Translations under genes and position numbers: made by a program
The notes under the pieces: generated by a model
Seen by the model: only the letters and a program-made list of their open reading frames with translations
Databases searched by the model: none
Told to the model about the DNA's origin: nothing
DNA from: Halogranum amylolyticum
GTDB lineage: Archaea > Halobacteriota > Halobacteria > Halobacteriales > Haloferacaceae
NCBI RefSeq assembly: GCF_900110465.1
Contig: NZ_FODV01000008.1
Span: 1 to 64,000, forward strand
Direction: 5' to 3'
DNA: 64,000 bases
Part shown: positions 16,293-23,851 of the stretch, in pieces
Numbering within the stretch: the first letter of the stretch is position 1
Layout of the letters: each line of letters begins with the position of its first letter

Positions 16293-16931
16293 TCAACTCA
16301 CTGCCGTTCGCTCCTGAAACCACTCCCCAAACTTCGCCAACGCCCGTCCGCGGTGGGAGATGGCGTTCTTCTCCTCCGTGCTCATCTCGGCCATCGTCTG
16401 CCCGTCGTGTTCGAAGATGGGGTCGTAGCCGAACCCGCCCTCGCCGCGCGGGGCGACGAGTCGGCCGCGGACGACGCCCTCGAACAGTTTGACCGGGAGC
16501 GGGTCCTCCTCTTCCTCACTCTCTTCTGCGCCGGCGGCCGCCGCGGCGACGCGGTCGTCGCGGTCGACGGGGTCGGGACTGGCGCGGAACTCCTCGCCGT
16601 CGCAGTACGCGAGCACGCACCGGAACTCCGCACGTCGGTTCTCCTCGAGTTCGCCCAGCCGCCAGACCCGCTCGACGCCGACGGTGTCCTCAACGTACGA
16701 GGAGTACGGACCGGGGAATCCGTCGAAGGCGTCGAGGAACAGTCCGGCGTCGTCGACGAGGACGGGTTCACCGACGTGGCGGTAGGCCTCGCGGGCACCG
16801 TGAGCCGCGATGGGGCCGAGTTCGGAACTCTGAATCTCCGTGTAGTCGAAGTCGAACTGCTGGACGTCGTCGGTGAGATAGTCGACTGCCTCCCGGACCT
16901 TCCCGGGGTTCGTCGTCACGTAGTTGAGCAT
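16293..16931 (-). CDS. XTP/dITP pyrophosphatase (Ham1/RdgB family) with acidic insertion
   Basis: A 212-residue nucleotide-sanitising enzyme that hydrolyses dITP, XTP and ITP to monophosphates. Family motifs: YVTTNPGKVREA at residues 4-15, VDDAGLFLDAFDGFPGPYSSYV (59-80, with the catalytic Asp), GFGYDPIF (167-174), and ISHRGRALAKF (191-201). Between residues ~118 and 146 there is an insertion, DRDDRVAAAAAGAEESEEEE, where most Ham1 proteins have a short turn; it is low-complexity and acidic and probably a surface loop. Length without the insert matches archaeal relatives. It is on the same strand as the upstream DUF5808 and kae1-bud32 genes. Confidence 0.92.
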   Translation of the reverse strand: MLNYVTTNPGKVREAVDYLTDDVQQFDFDYTEIQSSELGPIAAHGAREAYRHVGEPVLVDDAGLFLDAFDGFPGPYSSYVEDTVGVERVWRLGELEENRRAEFRCVLAYCDGEEFRASPDPVDRDDRVAAAAAGAEESEEEEDPLPVKLFEGVVRGRLVAPRGEGGFGYDPIFEHDGQTMAEMSTEEKNAISHRGRALAKFGEWFQERTAVS

Positions 16932-17049
16932 ATCCGACGGTGTGGCGGCGACGGCGAAAGAGCCACCGGTTGCGCGCTCCGAGGCGGCCGCGACGCTCCG
17001 AGGCGATGGAGACGATCGACGAGAACGCTGCCGCGAGAACCGAGGTCAG

Positions 17050-17331
17050 TTAGTCGTCGTCGACGATGACTTCGACGGGGTCGGTGTCGTCCTCGTCGGC
17101 GACCGCGCCCGTCTGGCCGCGGCGTTCGAGGAAGAGCATCGCGCCGGCCACCAGCAGGACGACCCACGAGTGCCAGTTGGCGAGGTTGAGGGTGTAGCCG
17201 ACGCCGAACGGCTTCTCGACGAGCATACCCTTCCCTGGCTGCCAGTACGAGGAGAGCAGGCGGCCGATGCTCGGTCGTTCGAAGTTGTACGGGATTCCGA
17301 GAATCTCGCCGGACTGCGGTTTGTCTGCCAT
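17050..17331 (-). CDS. DUF5808 haloarchaeal membrane protein
   Basis: A 93-residue protein. The N-terminal half (SGEILGIPYNFERPS, then RLLSSYWQPGKGMLVEKPFG) has the hallmark wording of DUF5808. One TM helix follows (WHSWVVLLVAGAMLFLE, residues ~54-70), and then an acidic tail of Asp and Glu. The conserved 'GIPYNFE' block is cytosolic or membrane-proximal. No function is known. It lies about 70 bp downstream of kae1-bud32 on the same strand and just before the Ham1 gene. This order puts it in or near the informational gene cluster. Confidence 0.85.
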   Translation of the reverse strand: MADKPQSGEILGIPYNFERPSIGRLLSSYWQPGKGMLVEKPFGVGYTLNLANWHSWVVLLVAGAMLFLERRGQTGAVADEDDTDPVEVIVDDD

Positions 17332-17402
17332 ACGTGATCCGTACTCCCGGGCAGGATAAAGCGTTTTGGCTGTGTCGCCGAGCGCGGGGTGGTGACCGTC
17401 GT

Positions 17403-19106
17403 CTACGGCTGGTAGCGACCGCGCCCCTCGACCGTCCGGAGGCGTTCGAGCACCTCGTCGTCGCCGACGGCCGCGTACCCCGCCTCGAACGCCTCTCGGA
17501 GCGGGTCGGGGTCGTCCGCCGTCCCCTCGACGCTCTGCTCGAAGACGTGGAGGTCCATCGCGTGGTCCTCGACGTGGCCGGTGTGGAAACCGAGGCCGAA
17601 GTCGATGAGGAACGTGCGGGACGGCGAGCGACTGCCGTCCCGCTCGGGGGTGAACTCTCCGCCGACGCGGACGTTCCGCGTCGTCGGGTCGCCGTGGACG
17701 AGACCGGCGGCGTGGAGTCGACCGAGATGTTCGCCGACGTCGCGGACGGCGTCGACAGCGAGCTCCTCGGCGAGGTCACATCGGCCGACGCGCTGGAAGG
17801 AGATGGTCGCCTCCCGGACGTCGACGTCGTAAACTAGCGGCGTCGGGACGCCCGCACGACGCGCCTCGCTCGTGAGTCGCGCCTCCGCGACCGTCCGCTC
17901 CGTGCGGAGTCGGGCGTCGAGGGCGGGATGCCGGTAGGTCTTGGGGAGACGACGTTTGACGACCGTGTCGCCCTCGAACGAGACGGTCGCCTCCGCGCCT
18001 CGAACGTCTCCCGTCTCCGTCACCGCGCGAGCGACCGACTCCTCGTCGCCGCGCCACGTCACGGGCACCTGGTCGGGGCGGTAGTTCGGGTCGATCGAGG
18101 ACTCCGCGACGGGCAGCGTATCGCCGGCCTCGTACATCTTCGCGCCGAGGACGGCGATCATCCCCGCGTTGTCCCGAAGGAACCGCGGATCTGGCGCGTA
18201 GAACTCCGCGCCGCGGGCCTCGCACATCTCCGCGAGCATCTCGCGGAGCCGAGCGTTTTGCCCCACACCGCCGCCGAGGACGAGCTCGTCGGTCCCGGTG
18301 AGCGACAGCGCACGCTCGGCGACCTCGGTGAGCATCCCGAAGATCGTCTCCTGCAGTCCGCAGCAGATGTCTTCGACCGCCTCTCCGTCGTCCTCAGAAC
18401 TCTCCGAGTTCTGATGGGCTCGGAAATCGTCCGACGATTTCCGACCGTCGTACGCCTGCTTCGCGGCGCTCATGATGCCGGAGAAGGAGAAGTCCATCCC
18501 CTTGACGACGTACGGCAGGTCGACGTACTCGCCGTCTTTCGCGGCCCGTTCGACCTTCGGCCCGCCGGGGTGGCTCCAGCCGACGTGGCGGGTGAACTTG
18601 TCGATGGCGTTGCCGACGCCGGTGTCCATCGTCTCCCCGAGCACGCGGTAGCGACCGTTGTGATAGCCCAGGAGGTGAGCGTTCGCTCCCGAGGCGTTCA
18701 GACAGACCGGCGAGTCGAACCCCGACTGGTAGCGGCCGATCTCGAGATGTGCCACCATGTGGTTGACGCCGACGAGCGGGACGTCGAGCGTCTGTGCCAG
18801 CGACCGAGCGGCGGTGCCGACGATGCGGAGACACGGTCCGAGACCCGGGCCGCGGGAGAAGGCGACGGCATCGATAGTCGGAGCCCCCGTTTCGCTCGTC
18901 GCGACGGCGTGGTCGAGGACACTGTCGATCACGGCCGGGATCGCGTCGGCCATGTGCTCTGCGGCCTCACGCGGGTGGATGCCGCCGCTCTCCGGCTGGT
19001 AGGGGTCGGAGTCGATGAAAATCGAGTCGGCGTCGTCCTCGGCCTCAGTGTCGAACAGTGCGGCGCTTGCGGCCCACGCGGTTCCTTCGATGCCGAGAAC
19101 GCGCAT
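17403..19106 (-). CDS. kae1-bud32: Bifunctional tRNA t6A synthase Kae1 / Bud32 kinase fusion
   Basis: A 567-residue fusion that makes N6-threonylcarbamoyladenosine at A37 of ANN-decoding tRNAs within the KEOPS complex. The Kae1 part (1-330) has metal-binding H116 and H120 (NHMVAH), KFTRHVGWSHPGG (170-182), LVLGGGVGQN (275-284) and D312 in FLRDNAGM. The Bud32 part (365-567) has VVKRRLPKTYRHP, the catalytic HGDPTTRN (471-478) and IDFGLG (501-506). Residues ~222-240 (KSSDDFRAHQNSESSEDD region) are an extra acidic loop encoded by two DNA palindromes, seen as an in-frame insertion. The gene starts 8 bp after rpS24e ends. Essentiality is known for the family; the insertion must be tolerated. Confidence 0.95.
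   Translation of the reverse strand: MRVLGIEGTAWAASAALFDTEAEDDADSIFIDSDPYQPESGGIHPREAAEHMADAIPAVIDSVLDHAVATSETGAPTIDAVAFSRGPGLGPCLRIVGTAARSLAQTLDVPLVGVNHMVAHLEIGRYQSGFDSPVCLNASGANAHLLGYHNGRYRVLGETMDTGVGNAIDKFTRHVGWSHPGGPKVERAAKDGEYVDLPYVVKGMDFSFSGIMSAAKQAYDGRKSSDDFRAHQNSESSEDDGEAVEDICCGLQETIFGMLTEVAERALSLTGTDELVLGGGVGQNARLREMLAEMCEARGAEFYAPDPRFLRDNAGMIAVLGAKMYEAGDTLPVAESSIDPNYRPDQVPVTWRGDEESVARAVTETGDVRGAEATVSFEGDTVVKRRLPKTYRHPALDARLRTERTVAEARLTSEARRAGVPTPLVYDVDVREATISFQRVGRCDLAEELAVDAVRDVGEHLGRLHAAGLVHGDPTTRNVRVGGEFTPERDGSRSPSRTFLIDFGLGFHTGHVEDHAMDLHVFEQSVEGTADDPDPLREAFEAGYAAVGDDEVLERLRTVEGRGRYQP
18395..18443. repeat. Two adjacent perfect palindromes inside kae1-bud32
   Basis: CAGAACTC (18395-18402) is followed by TCC and GAGTTCTG (18406-18413). 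After 7 bases comes CGGAAATCGTC (18421-18431), one base, and GACGATTTCCG (18433-18443). Both are perfect inverted repeats. They are read through in the kae1 frame as an acidic Ser-rich loop. The pattern is that of a small palindromic mobile unit inserted in a gene. Confidence 0.7.
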
Positions 19107-19114
19107 TTAGTCGA

Positions 19115-19435
19115 TTACGCTTCTTCGGCTTCGGCGTCCGCCTCGCCCTCTTCGTCGGCCGTGATCTTGTTGCGCTCGAGCATATGCTCCTGCTCGACGT
19201 CACGGGCGAAGTCGGCCGTCTCGTAGACCTTCGCGTAGCCGACCGTCTTTCGCATGCCGAACTTCGTGTCCAGTTTGTGGACGACGACTTCGTCCGAGCC
19301 CTTGTCGAGTTTGGCCGCGAGACTGTCGCGGACCTGCAGACGGGAGGGCGTCGCGTCGTCGTGGACGATCTCGAATCGGACGTCGGTACGGTGCAACATG
19401 GGGTTCTCCTCCTCGGAGATGATGTCGATGTCCAT
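19115..19435 (-). CDS. rps24e: 30S ribosomal protein S24e
   Basis: A 106-residue archaeal/eukaryotic ribosomal protein. It starts MDIDIISEEENPMLHRTDVRFE and continues with ATPSRLQVRDSLAAKL, matching family blocks for the N-terminal beta-strand and helix. The central KFGMRKTVGYAKVY is the S24e signature. The tail (DEEGEADAEAEEA) is highly acidic, as in other halophiles. It lies directly upstream of kae1-bud32. In most haloarchaea rps27ae is found between these two genes; here there is no room for it. Promoter-like CTTTTACTTG lies about 35 bp upstream on the minus strand. Confidence 0.95.
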   Translation of the reverse strand: MDIDIISEEENPMLHRTDVRFEIVHDDATPSRLQVRDSLAAKLDKGSDEVVVHKLDTKFGMRKTVGYAKVYETADFARDVEQEHMLERNKITADEEGEADAEAEEA

Positions 19436-19639
19436 GGTTCAGTTGCTACAAACTCCTCTCGAAACAAGTAAAAGGATTTCGACCTCGTGACGGCGTTTTT
19501 CGGAGTGTCGCAGCTACTCTCGTGTGCGACTCACTACCGCCCGAGGGCGAAACACCCCAGTCCGACAGAACGCGCTCGGAGTAGGGAGACACAGCCCCTG
19601 GTCGACGGAGGCGTGAGACTCGTGGTGAAAGCTGAGACG

Positions 19640-20173
19640 TCAGTCTAACCGAGCAAACGCCGCCTCGACGTCACCCTCGAACTGCGAGAGCAGTTCGCGG
19701 GCCTCGGCTTTCGTCTCCTCGTCGACCGGGACGTGGACCATCCCCTCGTCGGGTTGGCCGTAGACGACACTCGCGCCGATCGGCGCGGCGACGATGGCCG
19801 GCAGCGTCGCGAGGTCCTCCTCGCCGTCGACGAAGATGACCGTCGGGTCGGCGGCGTCGAGCGCCGTCACGAGCGCGTCGAGCAGCGCCTCCGAGAGCGT
19901 TGCCGGCGGGTTCTCGACCTCGATACGGTCGGCGTCACCGTCGAGCACCTCGGCGACCGCCTCGTCGACGGCGTCTCGCTTCGTCTTGCCGTCGATGACG
20001 GCGACGTCGGGGTCGCGGTCGGCCTGCCTGAGGTGAAAGGTGACGACGTCGCCGACGGCGACGATCGGTCCCTCCGTCTGGTCGGCATCCCGAAGCAGGT
20101 CCACGGGGTCGGTGTAGACACGACCCATCGGCTCTTTGAACGCACCACGGAGATCTGCGGGGAGTCGGAGCAT
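19640..20173 (-). CDS. GTP-dependent dephospho-CoA kinase (DUF359)
   Basis: A 177-residue enzyme of the archaeal DUF359 family, which phosphorylates dephospho-CoA with GTP in the last step of CoA synthesis. It begins MLRLPADLRGAFKEPMGRVY, the family start. It then shows VAVGDVVTFHL (catalytic acidic region), DVAVIDGKTKR (residues ~67-77, with the conserved Asp, Gly, Lys and Thr) and VFVDGEEDLATLPAI. The start codon overlaps the spt4 stop by one base, so the two are coupled. A longer in-frame extension into spt4 is an antisense-frame artefact and is not used. Confidence 0.92.
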   Translation of the reverse strand: MLRLPADLRGAFKEPMGRVYTDPVDLLRDADQTEGPIVAVGDVVTFHLRQADRDPDVAVIDGKTKRDAVDEAVAEVLDGDADRIEVENPPATLSEALLDALVTALDAADPTVIFVDGEEDLATLPAIVAAPIGASVVYGQPDEGMVHVPVDEETKAEARELLSQFEGDVEAAFARLD

Positions 20174-20370
20174 CACCGAACCTTGAGCGCGTAGCCGCCG
20201 GGTTCGCTGACGTTCATCTCGGTGGCGACCTCGCTCTCCTCGGGGTGGGTGATGACGACGTAGCCCGCCCAGTCCTCCGTCAGACTCGACGACCCACAGC
20301 TGTCGCACGTCTGGGCGTCGGGGTCGTTGATGTAGTGACACTCACGACAGGCTTTCCGCTTCTTGGCCAT
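20173..20370 (-). CDS. spt4: Transcription elongation factor Spt4
   Basis: A 65-residue zinc protein that binds the NGN domain of Spt5 and aids RNA polymerase processivity. Four cysteines form the zinc site: CREC (C8 and C11) and CDSC (C22 and C25). The family wording is seen in KACRECHYI and LTEDWAGYVVI (residues ~30-40). Length is normal for archaeal Spt4. It lies 3 bp downstream of rpo7 and overlaps the dephospho-CoA kinase gene start, a conserved archaeal order. Confidence 0.95.
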   Translation of the reverse strand: MAKKRKACRECHYINDPDAQTCDSCGSSSLTEDWAGYVVITHPEESEVATEMNVSEPGGYALKVR

Positions 20371-20373
20371 CGC

Positions 20374-20943
20374 TTACCCCTCCGTACTGGCCTGGCGCTC
20401 CTCGCGCTTCTCCTGGAGCCAGCCGTGCTTGCCGAGACCGGGCTGTTTGGCCGTGAGCCCGATCTTGGAGTCTCGCGGGTTGCGCTCGTCGATGCTCTTC
20501 GTGACGATGCGCACGCGGACGGCGTCGTCGACGCCGAGCGTGTCGTTTGAGTCCGTCGACGCGAGCTGCTGGTTCTCACCGTCGTAGGCGAGATACTCGT
20601 CGGAGATCTGCGAGACGTGGAGCAGTCCGTCCACCGGACCGATGCCGACGAACGCACCGAACTCGACGACCTCGACGACCGTCCCGTCGACGACCTCCTG
20701 CATCTGCGGGTCGTAGGTGATGGCGTCGAACTCCGCCTCGTAGTAGACACCGGGACGGTTCGGGAGCACCGATCCCTCGCCGATGTCTTCTACGTTGACG
20801 ACGCTGACGATGCTGCCTACGTCCTCGTCCATGCGCCCTTCGAGTTTGTCCTGGAGCAGTCGCTTGACTCGCTGGGGAGTCACGTCCGCCAGATCTCGTG
20901 GCGGCACCTCGACCGTGTCCTTGAGTCGTACCTTCTTATACAT
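20374..20943 (-). CDS. rpo7: DNA-directed RNA polymerase subunit Rpo7 (E')
   Basis: A 189-residue stalk subunit of archaeal RNA polymerase, homologous to Rpb7. The N-terminal RNP-like domain starts MYKKVRLKDTVEVPP. An S1 (OB-fold) domain follows: VVDGTVVEVVEFGAFVGIGPVDGLLHVSQIS, residues ~84-114. The C-terminus is basic and Gln-rich (KHGWLQEKREERQ), as is usual in haloarchaea. It partners Rpo4, which is encoded elsewhere. The gene sits between the Fcf1-like PIN gene and spt4 with almost no spacing, in an operon of translation and transcription genes. Confidence 0.95.
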   Translation of the reverse strand: MYKKVRLKDTVEVPPRDLADVTPQRVKRLLQDKLEGRMDEDVGSIVSVVNVEDIGEGSVLPNRPGVYYEAEFDAITYDPQMQEVVDGTVVEVVEFGAFVGIGPVDGLLHVSQISDEYLAYDGENQQLASTDSNDTLGVDDAVRVRIVTKSIDERNPRDSKIGLTAKQPGLGKHGWLQEKREERQASTEG

Positions 20944-20952
20944 ATCCTCGTG

Positions 20953-21339
20953 TTATGGCTCTGTTACCGCGAGTGTGTTTCGCCCCCTGACCCCGACGAC
21001 TCGAACGTCACGTTCGAGCAGTCGGTCCTGCAGGGGTCGGTCGTTCGTGACGACGCAGTCGCACTCGCCGCGGTCGGCGAGTTCGACGATGGCGTCGTCG
21101 GCGTACGATGCGTCCGTCTCGACCACGCGACAGTGGCGGGACGCCAGGTCCGAACCGACGCTGGCGGCGACGCCCTCCTGACCGTTCGACCCCGCGGCGA
21201 GCTTCTCGAGTTCGTCGAGCACCGCACGGGGAGTGACGAGGTCGGGCGTGCCGAACAGCCGGTCGAGTTCGTCGAACACCCGCACGTCGAGTTCGACCGG
21301 CATCATCAGCGCGTTCGTGTCCATGGCGACCGTGACCAT
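20953..21339 (-). CDS. Fcf1/VapC9-type PIN domain RNase
   Basis: A 128-residue PIN protein. The acidic residues are in AMDTNALMMP (D6), VLDELEKL (~E42), SYADDAIVELA (~D83) and CVVTNDRPLQDRL (~D98), the usual four-acid metal site. This group is the archaeal counterpart of eukaryotic Fcf1/Utp24, the nuclease that trims 18S rRNA; a role in rRNA maturation is inferred. Its ATG directly follows the aIF2-gamma stop codon with no gap, so it is co-transcribed with aIF2-gamma and rpo7. A VapC toxin is less likely, as there is no antitoxin gene and the operon is housekeeping. Confidence 0.9.
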   Translation of the reverse strand: MVTVAMDTNALMMPVELDVRVFDELDRLFGTPDLVTPRAVLDELEKLAAGSNGQEGVAASVGSDLASRHCRVVETDASYADDAIVELADRGECDCVVTNDRPLQDRLLERDVRVVGVRGRNTLAVTEP

Positions 21340-22575
21340 CTACTCTTTCAGCGTCCCGATACCGATGAGTCGCCAGCGCGCGCCGACGCGGCGGTTGATG
21401 GCGATCTTCGCACCGAGAGGTGCACAGACGGGACGTTTGAGTTTGACCTCACACTCACCCTCGCGGGCACTGGTGACCGCACCGACGGTCGTCGCCGTCC
21501 CGACAGTGAGCATGAGCGGTTCGCCCGTCGAGATCTCCTCGATCTCGTCGTCGCCGCCGACGACCCGCTCGAGCAGGTCGACGTCCATCTCGAAGGTGTG
21601 CCACGTCGGCGGGAGCGTGCCGGGCTTGCCGGCGACCTGTCCCGCGAGAGCGTCACCCTTCGTGAGGCTCGGGTCGAGTCCGGTGCCGACGCCGAGCAGT
21701 CCGCCCGGGCGGACCTCGTCGACCTGCTTGCCGCCGGCCTGCAGCGACCGGATGGTCGTCGTGATCGGTCGCCACTCCGACTGGCCGCCCTCTTCGACCT
21801 CGCGGCCGGGACGGAGTTCGATCTCGTCGCCCTTCGTGAGCTTACCCTCGACGAGCGAACCGCCGACGACGCCACCCGTGAGATCCTCCCACGTCGTGCC
21901 GGGGCGGTTGATGTCGAAGCTGCGCGCGACGTACATCCGGGGGTCTTCGGACTCGTCGCGGTCGGGCGTCGGGATCTCCTCCTCGATGGCCTCGATGAGG
22001 AGGTCCATGTTGACGTCCTGCTGAGCGCTGATGGGAACGATGGGCGCGTCCTCGGCGACCGTTCCCTTCACGAACTCCTTGATCTGTTCGTAGTTGTCGA
22101 CCGCGCGGTCACGGTCGACGAGGTCGACCTTGTTCTGCGCGATGACGATGTTCTCGATACCGATGATGTCGAGCGCCATCAGGTGCTCTTCGGTCTGCGC
22201 CTGCGGGACGTCCTCCGTCGCAGACACGACGAGCACGGCCCCGTCCATCAGGGCGGCACCCGAGAGCATCGTCGCCATCAGCGTCTCGTGACCGGGCGCG
22301 TCGACGAACGACACCGTCCGCAGCACGTCCGTCTCGACACTGTGTTCTTCGCACGTTTCGTCTACTGTGAAGCATTCGGGCTCGTCCGCCTCTGGACAGC
22401 GGCGGAACGTCGCGTCCGCGTAACCCAGTCGGATGGAGATACCGCGCTTCATCTCCTCCGAGTGCTGGTCGGTCCACGACCCACTGAGCGCCTGGACCAG
22501 CGTCGTCTTCCCGTGGTCGACGTGGCCGACGAGTCCGATGTTCACCTCCGGTTGTTGGGGATTTTCCGTCACCAT
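21340..22575 (-). CDS. eif2g: Translation initiation factor aIF2 subunit gamma
   Basis: A 411-residue GTPase of the aIF2 heterotrimer that delivers Met-tRNAi. G-domain motifs: [12 protein letters not shown] (residues 16-27), DAPGHETLM (~92-100), and NKVDLV (~146-151). A zinc-knuckle region with cysteines (CPEADEPEC and TCEEH, ~58-76) is typical. Domains II and III follow as EF-Tu-like beta-barrels, with FDINRPGT and [12 protein letters not shown] conserved. It leads the operon with the Fcf1-like gene, rpo7, spt4 and dephospho-CoA kinase. Length is normal for Halobacteria. Confidence 0.96.
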   Translation of the reverse strand: MVTENPQQPEVNIGLVGHVDHGKTTLVQALSGSWTDQHSEEMKRGISIRLGYADATFRRCPEADEPECFTVDETCEEHSVETDVLRTVSFVDAPGHETLMATMLSGAALMDGAVLVVSATEDVPQAQTEEHLMALDIIGIENIVIAQNKVDLVDRDRAVDNYEQIKEFVKGTVAEDAPIVPISAQQDVNMDLLIEAIEEEIPTPDRDESEDPRMYVARSFDINRPGTTWEDLTGGVVGGSLVEGKLTKGDEIELRPGREVEEGGQSEWRPITTTIRSLQAGGKQVDEVRPGGLLGVGTGLDPSLTKGDALAGQVAGKPGTLPPTWHTFEMDVDLLERVVGGDDEIEEISTGEPLMLTVGTATTVGAVTSAREGECEVKLKRPVCAPLGAKIAINRRVGARWRLIGIGTLKE

Positions 22576-22825
22576 TGACCTCCTGAGAGTAATCTTGGGG
22601 AAGTTTCGCCCCGAACGCGTGATAAAGTTGCTGTTCTCGTATCGGTCACGGCCTCGCTACGTCGCGTCACACGGTGACAGACCCCGCTCTCGACGTCGCT
22701 TCCGCTGACTCGAACGACACGGACTGGCACGATACAGTCAAACACACACCGACGCGGTATCAGCGTACCGGCGTTCGAGCCGTCGGCAGCGCGAGGCTTT
22801 TCTCCCGCCCAATCCAACGTCCGCC

Positions 22826-23785
22826 GTGTCCGAGTTCGGGTTCGAACTGGCGCTCTGCACGCAGCTCGAGACGACGACCGACGCGGTCGTCGCCCGTCAG
22901 CTCGGCGGCAGCGTCGCCGACCCCGGACGCCGGGTCGTCGACGTCGTCCTCGTCGGGCGCGGCCCGGCGTTCGACGCCCGAACCCGCATCACCGACAGCC
23001 GGATTCCGACGCTCGCCGTCGAGAGCGACGTCGGCGTCGGCGGCGCGGTCTACTGGAAAGACGCCTTCGACTGCCACCCCGAGAGAGCGAGAGAGCTCAC
23101 CGACCGGGCGCTCTCGGTCGGCTTCTTCGAGCGCGAACGCCGCGGCGGCCGCGAGTACGTCCGGCAGACGGTGCGGTATCCGGACTGGTTCTCGACACTC
23201 ACCGCCGTCGAGAACAAACCCGACCTCGGGACGCCGGGCGACCTCGAACGGCAGCTCCGGACCGACGCGAGCCTCGGCCTGTTCGACGAGGTGGTGTTGG
23301 CCACCGAGAGCTACGTCACCCGTGCCCACCTCAACCGGATCCCCGACGAGGTCGGCGTCTGGCGGTTCGACCCCGAGACGGGCGAGCGAGAGGTCGTCCG
23401 CGAGGCGGCGCCGCTCGCCATCGAGTCGATCGGCGTCGAACTCGGCGAGCGCCACGCGCTCCGGACGGACGTCGCCTTCGTCGACGCCGACTCGAAGGCG
23501 CGGGCGCGCCGCCGCGTCGCCGAGAAGGCCTACGGGAAGGGGTGGCGGAGCTACGACCTCCCGGCCTGTGCGCACGCGACGGCGACGGCCGACGGTCGCC
23601 CCTACTGCGACCAGTTCGACCGGGTCGTCGACCCCGGTTCGGAGTGTGGCGCGGCGTGTGCGGCACACGTTCCCGCCGATCCGCCAACGGCCGACCTCGA
23701 CGCGCTCCGGGACGAACGGTCGCCGTGGGTCGCCGACCCGGCAGGCGTGGCGCGTCGCCAGTCGGGACTGGATCGGTTCCGGTGA
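22826..23785 (+). CDS. DUF5787 family protein
   Basis: A 319-residue soluble protein with a GTG start. It begins MSEFGFELALCTQLE, the DUF5787 opening, and contains VESDVGVGGAVYWKDAFDCHPERA and VENKPDLGTPGDLERQLRTD. The VDVVLVG...E...VENKPDL layout is reminiscent of a PD-(D/E)XK-like nuclease core, but I cannot confirm catalysis. The C-terminus holds four cysteines (PACAHA, YCDQF, ECGAACAAH) that may bind zinc. A TATA-like GCTTTTCTC lies about 30 bp upstream, supporting the GTG start. It is transcribed divergently from aIF2-gamma. Function unknown. Confidence 0.8.
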   Translation: MSEFGFELALCTQLETTTDAVVARQLGGSVADPGRRVVDVVLVGRGPAFDARTRITDSRIPTLAVESDVGVGGAVYWKDAFDCHPERARELTDRALSVGFFERERRGGREYVRQTVRYPDWFSTLTAVENKPDLGTPGDLERQLRTDASLGLFDEVVLATESYVTRAHLNRIPDEVGVWRFDPETGEREVVREAAPLAIESIGVELGERHALRTDVAFVDADSKARARRRVAEKAYGKGWRSYDLPACAHATATADGRPYCDQFDRVVDPGSECGAACAAHVPADPPTADLDALRDERSPWVADPAGVARRQSGLDRFR

Positions 23786-23851
23786 GACGTCACGGGGAAC
23801 GCACGACGTCGAGTCACAAAACTCATATCTCGGCCACCGGACCGGGCAGAC

